The position numbers were made by a program, and so were the translations under genes. From Polaribacter sp. (lineage in GTDB: Bacteria > Bacteroidota > Bacteroidia > Flavobacteriales > Flavobacteriaceae), in NCBI GenBank assembly GCA_028336245.1, contig JAOKTT010000013.1:1-36499 (forward strand): DNA of 36,499 nt. The letters run 5' to 3'. Below the pieces are notes generated by a model that worked only from the letters and a program-made list of their open reading frames with translations, was not told the origin of the DNA and made no database searches. Shown here piece after piece: positions 25,358-34,500 of the stretch; the first letter of the stretch is position 1; each line of letters starts with the position of its first letter.

Positions 25358-26176
25358 ATGACCACACAAGAATTAGTAGCACAAATAAAAAAGAAAAAAT
25401 CCTTTTTATGTATTGGACTGGATGTCGACTTAGAAAAGATCCCTTCCCATTTATTAACGACTGAAGACCCTATTTTTGAGTTTAACAAGAGCATTATAGA
25501 TGCCACGCATCATTTATGTGTTGCCTACAAGCCAAACACAGCATTTTATGAAGCCTATGGGATTATAGGATGGAAATCTTTAAAAAAAACAATTGCATAT
25601 CTAAATAACAAATACCCTGAAATTTTCACCATTGCAGATGCAAAAAGAGGAGATATCGGAAATACTTCCACCATGTATGCTAAAGCCTTTTTTGAAGATT
25701 TGGAATTTGACGCTGTCACGGTTGCCCCTTATATGGGTAAAGACTCTGTAGAGCCTTTTTTAGCTTTTAAAAGCAAACACACAATTATGTTAGCGTTGAC
25801 TTCTAACGAAGGTGCTTTTAACTTTCAGACGCTAAGCGTTCACGGGCATGCGTTATACAAAGAGGTTTTACACGTATCAAAATCTTGGGAAAACTCAGAA
25901 AACTTAATGTATGTGGTTGGTGCTACCAAAGCGGCATACTTTAAAGAAATTAGAAAAATAGTTCCGAATGCCTTTTTACTAGTTCCTGGTATTGGTGCGC
26001 AAGGAGGAAACCTACAAGATGTTTGTAAATATGGACTTTCAGAAAATATTGGTCTTTTAGTGAACTCTTCTAGAGGGATTATATATGCTTCCAATAATAG
26101 AGACTTTGCAAATAAAGCAACTCTAAAAGCAACAGAATTACAACAGCAAATGGCCACTATTTTAAATTCAATCTAA
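25358..26176 (+). CDS. pyrF: orotidine 5'-phosphate decarboxylase (type 2)
   Basis: Last step of UMP synthesis. It has 272 residues, the longer group 2 form. Motifs: [14 protein letters not shown] near the N-terminus, [14 protein letters not shown], the catalytic [13 protein letters not shown], and C-terminal [11 protein letters not shown] and [10 protein letters not shown] that bind phosphate. Its stop lies 6 bp from the 3' end of the convergent GH16 pseudogene. Confidence 0.97.
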   Translation: MTTQELVAQIKKKKSFLCIGLDVDLEKIPSHLLTTEDPIFEFNKSIIDATHHLCVAYKPNTAFYEAYGIIGWKSLKKTIAYLNNKYPEIFTIADAKRGDIGNTSTMYAKAFFEDLEFDAVTVAPYMGKDSVEPFLAFKSKHTIMLALTSNEGAFNFQTLSVHGHALYKEVLHVSKSWENSENLMYVVGATKAAYFKEIRKIVPNAFLLVPGIGAQGGNLQDVCKYGLSENIGLLVNSSRGIIYASNNRDFANKATLKATELQQQMATILNSI

Positions 26177-26182
26177 TAAAAG

Positions 26183-27798
26183 TTACATTTTAAATATTTT
26201 AAAAGTTGCTACTTTATGAGCACTTACTACTTTTAAGAAATAGATTCCCTTCGTTAAATTAGCGCAGTCTAACGTCTGCGTTGTTTCATTGATAATCACT
26301 GTTTTCACTGCACTTCCATTGATATTATAAAAAATTGCTTTCCCGCCTAATAAAGCGTTCGAACCCTTTATAGTTAAGACCTCTTTCAAAGGATTGGGGT
26401 ACACTTGTACTTCATCTAAACCAATTTCTGGGACGGATGCAGTCCCCTCTTAGTAGACTCTTACATAGTCTATTTCCATAGCGCTTTCTGTAAAATTAGT
26501 TGCTATATTAGGTAAAATAGCAACATTAAATAATAAATATTGAGGCGCATCATAAGGCCAGTTTTCAATATTTTTATCTATTGGATGATAAACATAATGA
26601 ACGGTTCCGTCTACACTAAAAGTCATTTTATTTGCATTCCAATCTAACGTATAAATATGAAATTCCGTAGAAGCATTATTGATAGCTCTTCCACCTTTAT
26701 TTACTGTATTTGCAAAACTTGATCTGTTGTGCAAAGCACTTGCCACATAGTTTTGATTAGCTCCCCAGTGCTCAATAATATCTATTTCGCCGCAATCTGG
26801 CCAGCCTGTTGTTCCATGCGAAGCTGCCCAAAACCCACCTGTTTCGGTAATTTTTTGACCGAGCATCCAAAGTGCAGGAAACGTACCCACTCCAAAAGGC
26901 ATTTTTGCTTTAATCTCAATTTTTCCATAGGTAAATGCAAATTTAGAATTTAGTCTTGCAGACGTATATTGTTTGGTAACTCCTAGATTTGTGTACGTCT
27001 CTTTCTTTGCCAAAATTTTTAAAACACCGTTTGCCATAAAGGAATTATCGTCTCTACCTATATAGTGCTGAATTTCGCCATTTGCCCAATCTTACCATTT
27101 ATAATAGGTCTTGTTTGACGAAACCATTTGCTGGCATCAATAGCACCTGCTGTGCCATTAAACTCATCAGACCACACTAAGGTATTAAATACGGGATCCC
27201 CACCTGAATTATTATCTTCACTCAATACCCCATCATATAAAAAGTCATCGATATAGCCAACCACTTTACTCGCGTTGTCTTCTCCATTAATCTGAAGCAC
27301 GACTCTATTAAAATCAGTTCTATCAGTTGGGTTTATTGAATTTGGATCTAAATTCGTAAAGGTATCGTTCTTGAAATCAAAACTTACCGTTTGCCATTCG
27401 TCCAGAATTACCGATTTTATAATTTCACTTTGTGTAGACCAAGGAGCTACAATCGTTCCATCTTGTAGCTTTAGGGAAATCTGATTGGGTTCTGCTCCGG
27501 AAATACTGTTTGAAGGAATGTATAGCTTTAAAGTGAATGTATATTGTTCTGATAAATTAAAATTAATAGGAACTTCAAATCTTACATTTGAATAATCACC
27601 TCCCGTATCCGAATATTTTAAGACTGTTTCAGACGTATTTATACCGGTACTAAATATATTTGAGAAAGAAGTATCTAACTCACAGTCATCACCAAACCAA
27701 TCGGATATGGTTCCATTTCCCTCAAAACTGTCTTCCACGGTTTGTGCTGCACAAAATAAGTTAATTGATAAAAAAAAAGAATACAAAAAAAATCTCAT
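26183..27798 (-). pseudogene. broken secreted GH16 beta-glucanase with T9SS sorting domain
   Basis: Three pieces of one gene, reconstructing to about 538 residues. Piece 1 (27798 to about 27090): signal peptide MRFFLYSFFLSINLFCAAQ, a beta-sandwich that looks carbohydrate-binding (about 20-190), then the start of GH16 (LVWSDEFNG, DASKWF). A one-base deletion near 27088-27096 shifts the frame (true frame reads WANGEIQHYIGRDDNSF; the shifted frame stops at 27058). Piece 2 (to 26453) carries the rest of GH16 with the intact catalytic motif GEIDIIEHWG, ending DYVRVY. A TAA at 26450-26452 then interrupts the frame, probably CAA to TAA. Piece 3, same frame, reads EGTASVPEIGLDEVQ, then VYPNPLKEVLTIKG and ends KIFKM: the T9SS type A sorting domain. 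GH16 enzymes of this shape cleave beta-1,3-glucan (laminarin). Confidence 0.88.
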
Positions 27799-27940
27799 AG
27801 CGTTTTATAAATTTGAAATTCAAAGAAAGTATCTTCTGGGCTGGGAAACAAAATTTAGACCTATACATAAACAATACACTTCAGAAAAACAGTCTAATCC
27901 TAAGGCTACAATGCATTTTAAGAATAACAGGTGTTTTTTA

Positions 27941-28102
27941 TTTAAAAGTATCTGTCATTTTATCGTATCCATAAGGACAATGCTTACAACCACTTTTACA
28001 GCAAGAACCTCTTCTTAAATGGAATTGTGCTGTAAAAACGCGATACCCCTGTTCATTTTCATAATAGTCACCCTCTTCTAACGGTATTCTTTTATTGTAC
28101 AT
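27941..28102 (-). CDS. small Cys-rich protein, DUF5522-like
   Basis: 53 residues, below usual cut-offs: MYNKRIPLEEGDYYENEQGY, then RVFTAQFHLRRGSCCKSGCK and HCPYGYDKNDRYF. The CCxxxCxxCP cluster suggests binding of one metal ion. I recall this pattern (GxCCxSGCRHCPYG) from the DUF5522 family, whose function is unknown. A -7 element (TATTTTTG, minus, 28107-28114) lies only 5 bp before the ATG, so the mRNA may be leaderless or the promoter match may be chance. It lies between the GH16 pseudogene and the DUF4136 gene, each on the same strand. Confidence 0.8.
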
Positions 28103-28106
28103 ACAG

Positions 28107-28114
28107 CAAAAATA
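28107..28114 (-). promoter_or_regulatory. possible -7 element of the small Cys-rich gene
   Basis: TATTTTTG on the minus strand; perfect consensus but unusually close to the ATG. Confidence 0.4.
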
Positions 28115-28128
28115 AGATATTCCAATAT

Positions 28129-28158
28129 AAAAAAAGCGTTCAATTGAACGCTTTTTTT
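28129..28158. terminator. terminator of the DUF4136 gene
   Basis: Perfect palindrome GCGTTCAATTGAACGC (28136-28151) flanked by A7 and T7, so it can work on both strands. It lies just after the DUF4136 stop on the minus strand. Confidence 0.9.
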
Positions 28159-28162
28159 ATAT

Positions 28163-28714
28163 TTATTTATTCTTTCCTGGCGGGAATCTAGACACAATTT
28201 CTTTTACAAATTCTTTAATCCGAACCTCTTTCTTTTCTCTACTTTGAATTTTCAAAGCCCCGGTTCCAACCCCTTGCCAAACCAATTCCTTTTTCTCTTT
28301 GTCTATAAAGTCTATAAAAAGTGTGCCCTCTGTATATTGAGAGATGTTTACAGAACTGTTCATGCCATTAAACATCCAAGGATTCCATCCCCAACCATAT
28401 CCATAGCCATAGCCAAAATTATTATTTTGATTGACAGCTACCTTTTCTCTAGACTTTGTAAAAATACTAACTAACATGTCAGGGGTATCCGATTTCACGA
28501 AACCCTGAAGAGTAAGCTCTGACTCGATAGCTCTTAAAATTCTTTTCTTATCTATGTCCGAAATTACTGCTTTATCGATTCCTGTTTTATAAAAAGCGAA
28601 GGTTTTGTATGCACTGAAGTCAACTTTAGTATCATAATCTGTGGTCACTTTAATAGCGCTGCAAGAAGAAAAAATGATGGCTACAAGCACTAAAAATAAT
28701 TTTAAATTTTTCAT
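28163..28714 (-). CDS. DUF4136 lipoprotein
   Basis: 183 residues with a lipoprotein signal (MKNLKLFLVLVAIIFSSC, Cys 18). The mature part begins VTTDYDTKVDFSAYKTFAFY, typical of DUF4136, continues with LRAIESELTLQGF, has a Gly/Tyr/Trp-rich low-complexity stretch (NNFGYGYGYGWGWNPW, about 98-115), and ends with VWQGVGTGAL and a basic tail. Family function is unknown; likely periplasmic or outer-membrane. A near-consensus -7 (TATCTTTA, minus, 28739-28746) precedes it. Confidence 0.88.
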   Translation of the reverse strand: MKNLKLFLVLVAIIFSSCSAIKVTTDYDTKVDFSAYKTFAFYKTGIDKAVISDIDKKRILRAIESELTLQGFVKSDTPDMLVSIFTKSREKVAVNQNNNFGYGYGYGWGWNPWMFNGMNSSVNISQYTEGTLFIDFIDKEKKELVWQGVGTGALKIQSREKKEVRIKEFVKEIVSRFPPGKNK

Positions 28715-28881
28715 AATAAAGCATTTAATTCTTAATTATAAAGATACCAAGAATTATGCCACCCTTAAAAAATAATAAACACAAAACAAAATTGTTATTA
28801 TTTATTTTAAAATGATAAATAATAATGTATATTTTTATGATTTTCGTAAATTGCAGCTACAAAATCAAACATTTATTACGA

Positions 28882-31800
28882 ATGAAACAAATACAATCTT
28901 ACAAACCCACCTATAAAGTACGTATTGTAACGGCGGCGGCGCTGTTTGACGGTCACGACGCTGCAATAAATATTATGCGCAGAATCATTCAGTCTACAGG
29001 TGTCGAAGTTATTCATCTAGGACATGATAGAAGTGTGGAGGCGGTCGTAAACTGCGCCATCCAAGAAGACGTGAATGCTATTGCCATTACCTCATACCAG
29101 GGAGGCCACAACGAATATTTTAAATATATGTATGATTTACTGCAAGAAAAAGGTGCAGGACATATTAAGATTTTTGGTGGTGGTGGTGGTGTTATTCTTC
29201 CAGCAGAAATAAAAGAATTAATGGCCTATGGAATTACTAGAATCTATGCTCCTGACGATGGAAGAGAATTGGGCTTGCAGGGAATGATTAACGATTTGGT
29301 TCAAACATCAGACTTTCCACTTGGAGATATTTTAAATGTTTCTATGAAACAGCTAGTAAACAAAGAAAATGGGTGCATTGCGAGAGTTATTTCTTCCGCA
29401 GAAAACTTTCCAGAAGTTGCAAAAGCCACTTTAGCAGCAATTCATAAAAAAAATAAAAATTCTAAAACCCCCGTTTTAGGAATAACTGGAACAGGTGGCT
29501 CTGGAAAATCTTCTTTAGTTGACGAACTAGTTCGCAGGTTTCTGAGTGATTTTCCCGACAAAACAGTGGGTTTAATTTCTGTGGACCCTTCGAAAAGAAA
29601 AACTGGTGGCGCTTTGTTAGGCGATAGAATTCGCATGAATGCGATCAACAACTCACGCGTTTACATGCGCTCTTTGGCTACACGCCAGTCCAACTTAGCC
29701 TTGTCTAAATACGTAAATGAAGCGGTGCAAGTATTAAAAGCTGCCGAATTTGATTTGATTATTTTAGAAACTTCAGGAATTGGTCAGTCTGATACGGAAA
29801 TCATCGAACACTCAGACACTTCTTTATATGTAATGACGCCTGAATTTGGAGCTGCCACGCAGTTAGAGAAAATAGACATGCTTGATTTTGCTGATTTAGT
29901 TGCCATTAATAAATTTGATAAAAGAGGTGCTTTAGATGCCGTTCGCGATGTGAAGAAGCAATACATGCGCAATAACAATTTGTGGCATATACATCAAGAC
30001 GACTTGCCTGTTTTCGGAACCATTGCCTCACAATTTAATGATCCTGGAATGAATACTTTGTATAAAAGTATTATGGATAAACTAGCAGAAAAAACAGGGT
30101 TTGCTTCAAACGCTACCTTAGAAATAACCCAAGAAATGTCTGAAAAGATATTTGTAATTCCACCAGCAAGAGTTCGGTATCTGTCTGAAATTGCAGAAAG
30201 TAACAGAGCATACGACAAAACTGTTACCGCCCAAGTAGCGGTTGCACAAAAGTTGTACGGCATTCAGCAAACAATTGCCTCTGTAACAGGTGCACCCCTC
30301 AAAATTATTAAAACTGGATTACATGAAGAAGCACTGCTCTCTGCAGAAAACTCTGATGAAGACAAGGTATTCTTGCAATTACTCTTTACACAATTTGAAA
30401 AAGTGAAATTAGATCTCGATCCGTATAATTGGACCACTATTTTAAATTGGAAAGAAAAGGCACAGCGCTACAAAGACCCTATCTATACTTTTAAAGTTCG
30501 AGATAAAGAAATTCATATCGAGACACACAGTACTTCCCTATCACAGTCTCAAATACCTAAAATTAGCTTACCAAAGTATACCGCCTGGGGTGATTTATTG
30601 CGATGGAATTTGCAGGAAAATGTTCCTGGAGAATTTCCATATACGGCAGGTTTGTATCCGTTTAAAAGGACTGGAGAAGATCCCATAAGAATGTTTGCTG
30701 GAGAAGGTGGCCCTGAAAGAACAAATCGAAGATTTCATTATGTAAGTTTAGGAATGGATGCCAAAAGACTTTCAACAGCATTTGACTCCGTAACCTTGTA
30801 TGGAAATGACCCAGGGCGCAGACCCGACGTCTATGGTAAAATTGGAAATGCTGGAGTTTCAATTTGCTGTTTAGACGATGCCAAGAAATTGTATTCTGGG
30901 TTTGATTTAAGTCACCACATGACTTCTGTTTCTATGACTATCAATGGTCCAGCACCAATGCTGTTAGGTTTTTTCATGAATGCTGCTATTGACCAAAATT
31001 GTGAGAAATATATTATAGAAAATACATTAGAAAAACAAGTTGAAGCCAAGTTTCAAGAAATCTATGATTCAAAAGGGCTAGAAAGACCTTTGTATCAGGG
31101 AGACTTACCTGAAGGAAACAATGGATTAGGATTGCTGTTGCTTGGTCTAACAGGAGATTTAATTTTACCTTCGGAAGTCTATAAACAAATTAAAAAAGAC
31201 ACTTTAGCACAAGTGAGAGGAACCGTGCAAGCAGACATCTTAAAAGAAGATCAGGCACAAAATACCTGTATTTTTTCTACTGAATTTGCCTTGCGAATCA
31301 TGGGTGATGTGCAAGAATATTTTATCGAAAAGCAGGTACGGAACTTTTATTCTGTTTCTATTTCCGGATATCATATTGCGGAGGCAGGTGCAAACCCAAT
31401 TACACAATTGGCCTTAACGCTCTCAAATGGATTTACCTATGTAGAGTATTATTTAAGTCGCGGAATGGATATTAATAAATTTGGCCCCAATTTGTCTTTT
31501 TTCTTTTCAAACGGAATTGATCCTGAATATGCGGTCATTGGACGCGTTGCTCGTAAAATTTGGGCAAAGGCCATGAAGCACAAATACGGCGCAAATGCAA
31601 GAGCTCAAATGCTAAAATATCACATCCAAACTTCGGGCCGTTCCTTACACGCGCAAGAAATAGATTTTAATGATATCCGAACAACACTGCAAGCTTTGTA
31701 TGCCATTAACGACAATTGTAATTCCCTGCATACAAATGCCTATGATGAAGCCATTACAACTCCCACAGAAGAATCTGTACGAAGAGCGATGGCGATTCAG

Positions 31801-32316
31801 TTAATTATCAACAAAGAATTGGGATTGACAAAAAACGAAAACCCAATTCAAGGTGCTTTTATTATTGAAGAATTAACAGATCTCGTAGAAGAAGCTGTAT
31901 TGTTAGAATTCGATAGAATTACAGAACGCGGCGGTGTTTTAGGAGCTATGGAAACCATGTATCAACGTTCTAAAATTCAGGAAGAAAGCCTGTATTACGA
32001 GACCCTGAAACACAATGGTGAATTCCCAATTATTGGGGTGAATACTTTTTTAAGCCCTAAAGGATCTCCTACGGTGCAGCCTGCAGAAGTTATTCGTGCA
32101 ACAGAAAAAGAAAAGCAATTCCAAATTGAAACCAAAGAAAACTTACACAAAGCAAATCCTGAAAAAGTTGCACGTCAAATTGCAATTTTACAAGAAGCTG
32201 CAGTGCAAAATAAAAACTTATTTGACAAACTAATGGAAGCAACCAAAGTATGTTCTTTAGGACAAATTACTGAAGGATTGTTTAAAGTTGGTGGGCAGTA
32301 TCGCAGAAATATGTAA
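28882..32316 (+). CDS. icmF: fused isobutyryl-CoA mutase IcmF (B12-dependent)
   Basis: 1144 residues from ATG 28882 ([20 protein letters not shown]); the start at 28825 would add 19 residues unlike the family. Order: B12-binding domain (about 10-150) with [12 protein letters not shown], whose His 25 is the lower cobalt ligand; a MeaI-type G-protein chaperone (about 195-420) with P-loop [12 protein letters not shown] at about 200-211, ETSGIGQSD and base motif NKFD near 343; then the mutase barrel (about 560-1140) with [12 protein letters not shown] at about 585-596, [20 protein letters not shown] and [10 protein letters not shown]. The GLYPF form points to isobutyryl-/n-butyryl-type rather than methylmalonyl-CoA mutases. 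In IcmF the G-domain protects and reloads the cofactor. It stands alone, closed by a terminator. Confidence 0.93.
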   Translation: MKQIQSYKPTYKVRIVTAAALFDGHDAAINIMRRIIQSTGVEVIHLGHDRSVEAVVNCAIQEDVNAIAITSYQGGHNEYFKYMYDLLQEKGAGHIKIFGGGGGVILPAEIKELMAYGITRIYAPDDGRELGLQGMINDLVQTSDFPLGDILNVSMKQLVNKENGCIARVISSAENFPEVAKATLAAIHKKNKNSKTPVLGITGTGGSGKSSLVDELVRRFLSDFPDKTVGLISVDPSKRKTGGALLGDRIRMNAINNSRVYMRSLATRQSNLALSKYVNEAVQVLKAAEFDLIILETSGIGQSDTEIIEHSDTSLYVMTPEFGAATQLEKIDMLDFADLVAINKFDKRGALDAVRDVKKQYMRNNNLWHIHQDDLPVFGTIASQFNDPGMNTLYKSIMDKLAEKTGFASNATLEITQEMSEKIFVIPPARVRYLSEIAESNRAYDKTVTAQVAVAQKLYGIQQTIASVTGAPLKIIKTGLHEEALLSAENSDEDKVFLQLLFTQFEKVKLDLDPYNWTTILNWKEKAQRYKDPIYTFKVRDKEIHIETHSTSLSQSQIPKISLPKYTAWGDLLRWNLQENVPGEFPYTAGLYPFKRTGEDPIRMFAGEGGPERTNRRFHYVSLGMDAKRLSTAFDSVTLYGNDPGRRPDVYGKIGNAGVSICCLDDAKKLYSGFDLSHHMTSVSMTINGPAPMLLGFFMNAAIDQNCEKYIIENTLEKQVEAKFQEIYDSKGLERPLYQGDLPEGNNGLGLLLLGLTGDLILPSEVYKQIKKDTLAQVRGTVQADILKEDQAQNTCIFSTEFALRIMGDVQEYFIEKQVRNFYSVSISGYHIAEAGANPITQLALTLSNGFTYVEYYLSRGMDINKFGPNLSFFFSNGIDPEYAVIGRVARKIWAKAMKHKYGANARAQMLKYHIQTSGRSLHAQEIDFNDIRTTLQALYAINDNCNSLHTNAYDEAITTPTEESVRRAMAIQLIINKELGLTKNENPIQGAFIIEELTDLVEEAVLLEFDRITERGGVLGAMETMYQRSKIQEESLYYETLKHNGEFPIIGVNTFLSPKGSPTVQPAEVIRATEKEKQFQIETKENLHKANPEKVARQIAILQEAAVQNKNLFDKLMEATKVCSLGQITEGLFKVGGQYRRNM

Positions 32317-32351
32317 ATAAAACAGGGGCTGTCTCTTTTGGTATGGTACTT

Positions 32352-32384
32352 AAAAAATCCGCACAAATGGTGTGGGTTTTTTAA
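32352..32384 (+). terminator. terminator after icmF
   Basis: AAAAAATCCGCAC / GTGTGGGTTTTTT stem with one G-U pair, loop AAATG, then T run. On the minus strand it could also end the convergent PLP-enzyme gene. Confidence 0.85.
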
Positions 32385-32418
32385 TTTGAATGCAGCGCTT
32401 CCAATTGCAACTGTCATT

Positions 32419-33570
32419 TTATTTTATCTTTAATGCCTGTTCCAAATCTGTTAATAGATCATCTATATCTTCGACTCCAACACTCAAACGAATTACAGAA
32501 GCTGTAATTCCTATTCTTAAGCGTACTGCTTCTGGAATAGAAGCGTGCGACATGGTTACTGGATGATTTACCAAGCTCTCAACTCCTCCCAAAGATTCTG
32601 CCAATGTAAAGAGCTGGGTGGCTTTTAAAAATTTAAAAGTAGCTGCTTGACTTTCATCTTTTAAACAGAAAGAAACCATTCCGCCAAAATCTTTCATTTG
32701 TTTTTTGGCAATATTATGGCTTGGATGGTCTGGTAATCCCGGATAAAAAACGGAACCTACTTTGGGATGTTTGCGCAAGAAGCTTGCAACTGCTCGTCCA
32801 TTCTCACAATGCCGTTGCATTCTAAGGTGTAAGGTTTTGATACCTCTCAATGCTAAAAAAGAATCCATAGGCCCTGCAATAGCGCCTGCAGCAAATTGGA
32901 TGAAATGCAATTCCTTGGCCAACTGTGCGTCCTTTACCATTAAGGCACCCATGACAATGTCTGAATGGCCCCCCAAATATTTTGTAGCAGAATGCATTAC
33001 AATGTCTGCTCCTAAAGTTAACGGTTGTTGCAAGTATGGCGTTGCAAAAGTATTGTCTACGGCAATTAAAATGGATGGGTTTACTTCTTTTACGGCCGTA
33101 CAAATAACTTCAATATCTGCAATTTTCATTAAAGGGTTTGTTGGTGTTTCTAACCAAACTAATTTTGTTTTGTCGGTAATTGCTTCTATAATATGCGCTA
33201 TTTCACTGCTATCTACAAAAATAAACTCCAAACCATATTTCTGAAATAGCTTTGTAAACATTCTATAGCTCCCTCCATACAAATCATCTCCTGTAATAAT
33301 TTCATCCCCCGGGCTCAATGTTCTTAAAACACAATCGATTGCAGCCATTCCTGAAGAAAAAGCAAAACCATGGGTTCCGTTTTCGATAGCAGCAAAACTA
33401 TTTTCCAATGCCGTTCTTGTTGGATTTCCGCCCCGAGAATATTCAAATTCTTGTGCTTCCCCAGGAGTGGCATGCGCATACGTAGATGTCATAAAAACAG
33501 GAGGCATTACTGCACCTGTTGAAGGCTCTAGCTTTTGACCTCCGTGAATTGTTTTTGTATTGAATTTCAT
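32419..33570 (-). CDS. Cys/Met metabolism PLP-dependent enzyme (cystathionine gamma-synthase/lyase type)
   Basis: 383 residues, a complete member of the trans-sulfuration family. Motifs: YSRGGNPTR near 44-52, FAFSSGMAAIDCVL, DDLYGGSYR, the strand with ETPTNPLMKIADIE and the Schiff-base lysine K197 in HSATKYLGGHSDIVMG. The C-terminal domain has ESLGGVESLVNHPVTMSH and RLSVGVEDIDDL. Members act as cystathionine gamma-synthase, gamma-lyase or beta-lyase; sequence alone does not settle which. It lies alone between icmF (convergent) and the DinB gene. Confidence 0.9.
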   Translation of the reverse strand: MKFNTKTIHGGQKLEPSTGAVMPPVFMTSTYAHATPGEAQEFEYSRGGNPTRTALENSFAAIENGTHGFAFSSGMAAIDCVLRTLSPGDEIITGDDLYGGSYRMFTKLFQKYGLEFIFVDSSEIAHIIEAITDKTKLVWLETPTNPLMKIADIEVICTAVKEVNPSILIAVDNTFATPYLQQPLTLGADIVMHSATKYLGGHSDIVMGALMVKDAQLAKELHFIQFAAGAIAGPMDSFLALRGIKTLHLRMQRHCENGRAVASFLRKHPKVGSVFYPGLPDHPSHNIAKKQMKDFGGMVSFCLKDESQAATFKFLKATQLFTLAESLGGVESLVNHPVTMSHASIPEAVRLRIGITASVIRLSVGVEDIDDLLTDLEQALKIK

Positions 33571-33655
33571 TTTTTACATCTTTTAAATAAAACCATCTTA
33601 AAGCATCGACTGCACTAAAATTGAAAAAACTTTCCTATAGTACTAGAAATAAACC

Positions 33656-34111
33656 TTATAAAAATTTCTTAATAGACCGTATGATTCCATAGTGCATGCC
33701 TTCATGAAGATTGTTAAATACAATCGCAGTTTCGATACTGTCTAAAACCAAGCCCGTACTTGTTTGATATGTGCTGTAGCTTTCAAAAATCCCTGCTTCA
33801 AAATCTTCTTGCAGAGTATCTGGTAAACCACTCAGCAATTCTTTTACCTCCTCAAATTCTTCAGATGTAAGGGTTTTTGATGGGGCTGTTCCTTTTTTAT
33901 ATGCAGCGATTAACTCATCGGGACACAAGCAGTCTAAACCTGCAGCTTTGTAATGCAACAATTGTTGTGTCACCACTAAATGCGCAACATTCCAAGCAAT
34001 ATTATTTTTAAAACCTTGTGGTATTACATGAATCTGATCTAAAGTTAGCCCTTCCAATTCTTTTAAAATTAAATTCCGTGCGATTCTTAAAACTTCGAAC
34101 TGTGTCTTCAT
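33656..34111 (-). CDS. DinB family protein
   Basis: 151 residues, a four-helix DinB/YfiT-like fold. The expected metal-binding histidines are present: H44 in WNVAHLVVTQQ and H136/H140 in NNLHEGMHYGII. Such proteins bind a divalent metal; some act as thiol-dependent transferases, and most have no known role. It is divergent from the ArsC-like gene, and their -7 elements overlap. Confidence 0.85.
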   Translation of the reverse strand: MKTQFEVLRIARNLILKELEGLTLDQIHVIPQGFKNNIAWNVAHLVVTQQLLHYKAAGLDCLCPDELIAAYKKGTAPSKTLTSEEFEEVKELLSGLPDTLQEDFEAGIFESYSTYQTSTGLVLDSIETAIVFNNLHEGMHYGIIRSIKKFL

Positions 34112-34120
34112 ATTTATGTT

Positions 34121-34128
34121 TATTTTTG
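34121..34128 (+). promoter_or_regulatory. -7 element of the ArsC-like gene
   Basis: TATTTTTG, a perfect match, 24 bp before ATG 34153, start predicted near 34135. Confidence 0.6.
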
Positions 34129-34134
34129 TGGAAA

Positions 34135-34142
34135 CAAAGATA
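34135..34142 (-). promoter_or_regulatory. -7 element of the DinB gene
   Basis: TATCTTTG on the minus strand, a perfect match, start predicted near 34128, i.e. inside the opposing promoter. Confidence 0.6.
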
Positions 34143-34152
34143 ATTGATTAAT

Positions 34153-34500
34153 ATGAAGAAAGTCTATTTTTTAAAAACTTGTGATACCTGTCAACGAATT
34201 TTAAAGGAAGTACCCAGCGATGGTTTTGAACGACAAGAAATTAAATCTACTCCCGTAAATAGCGCACAGCTAGAAGAAATGCACCAACTTTCCGGAAGTT
34301 ATGAGGCACTTTTTAATACACGTGCAAGACTTTGTAAAACATTAGATTTGAAAAACAAAAAAGTTACTGAAGCTGACTATAGGGAATACATACTTAAAGA
34401 ATACACCTTCTTAAAAAGGCCTGTTTTTATAGTTGATACCGCTATTTTTATAGGAAATAGCGCGAAGGTTATTGAAGCATTGAAAATTGAGCTTACTTAA
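34153..34500 (+). CDS. ArsC/Spx-like thioredoxin-fold protein
   Basis: 115 residues from ATG 34153 (MKKVYFLKTCDTCQRILKEV); the TTG at 34144 would add three residues. The N-terminal CDTC (C10, C13) and the pattern ...TRARLCKTL... and FLKRPVFIVD fit the ArsC/YffB/Spx family. YffB-like members are thought to be glutathione- or thiol-linked reductases; Spx-type members bind RNA polymerase. Here the presence of two Cys favours a redox role. Its last 4 bp overlap the stop codon of the convergent DUF3089 gene. Confidence 0.85.
   Translation: MKKVYFLKTCDTCQRILKEVPSDGFERQEIKSTPVNSAQLEEMHQLSGSYEALFNTRARLCKTLDLKNKKVTEADYREYILKEYTFLKRPVFIVDTAIFIGNSAKVIEALKIELT

Noticed and set aside
26450-27037. Independent small GH16 gene starting at ATG 27037
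   Set aside because: It lacks a signal peptide and the first strands of the GH16 fold, which are present just upstream in another frame; it is a fragment.
27707-28018. Plus-strand 103-codon ORF opposite the GH16 start and the small Cys-rich gene
   Set aside because: Overlaps the signal peptide of GH16 and the Cys-cluster ORF, both much better supported.
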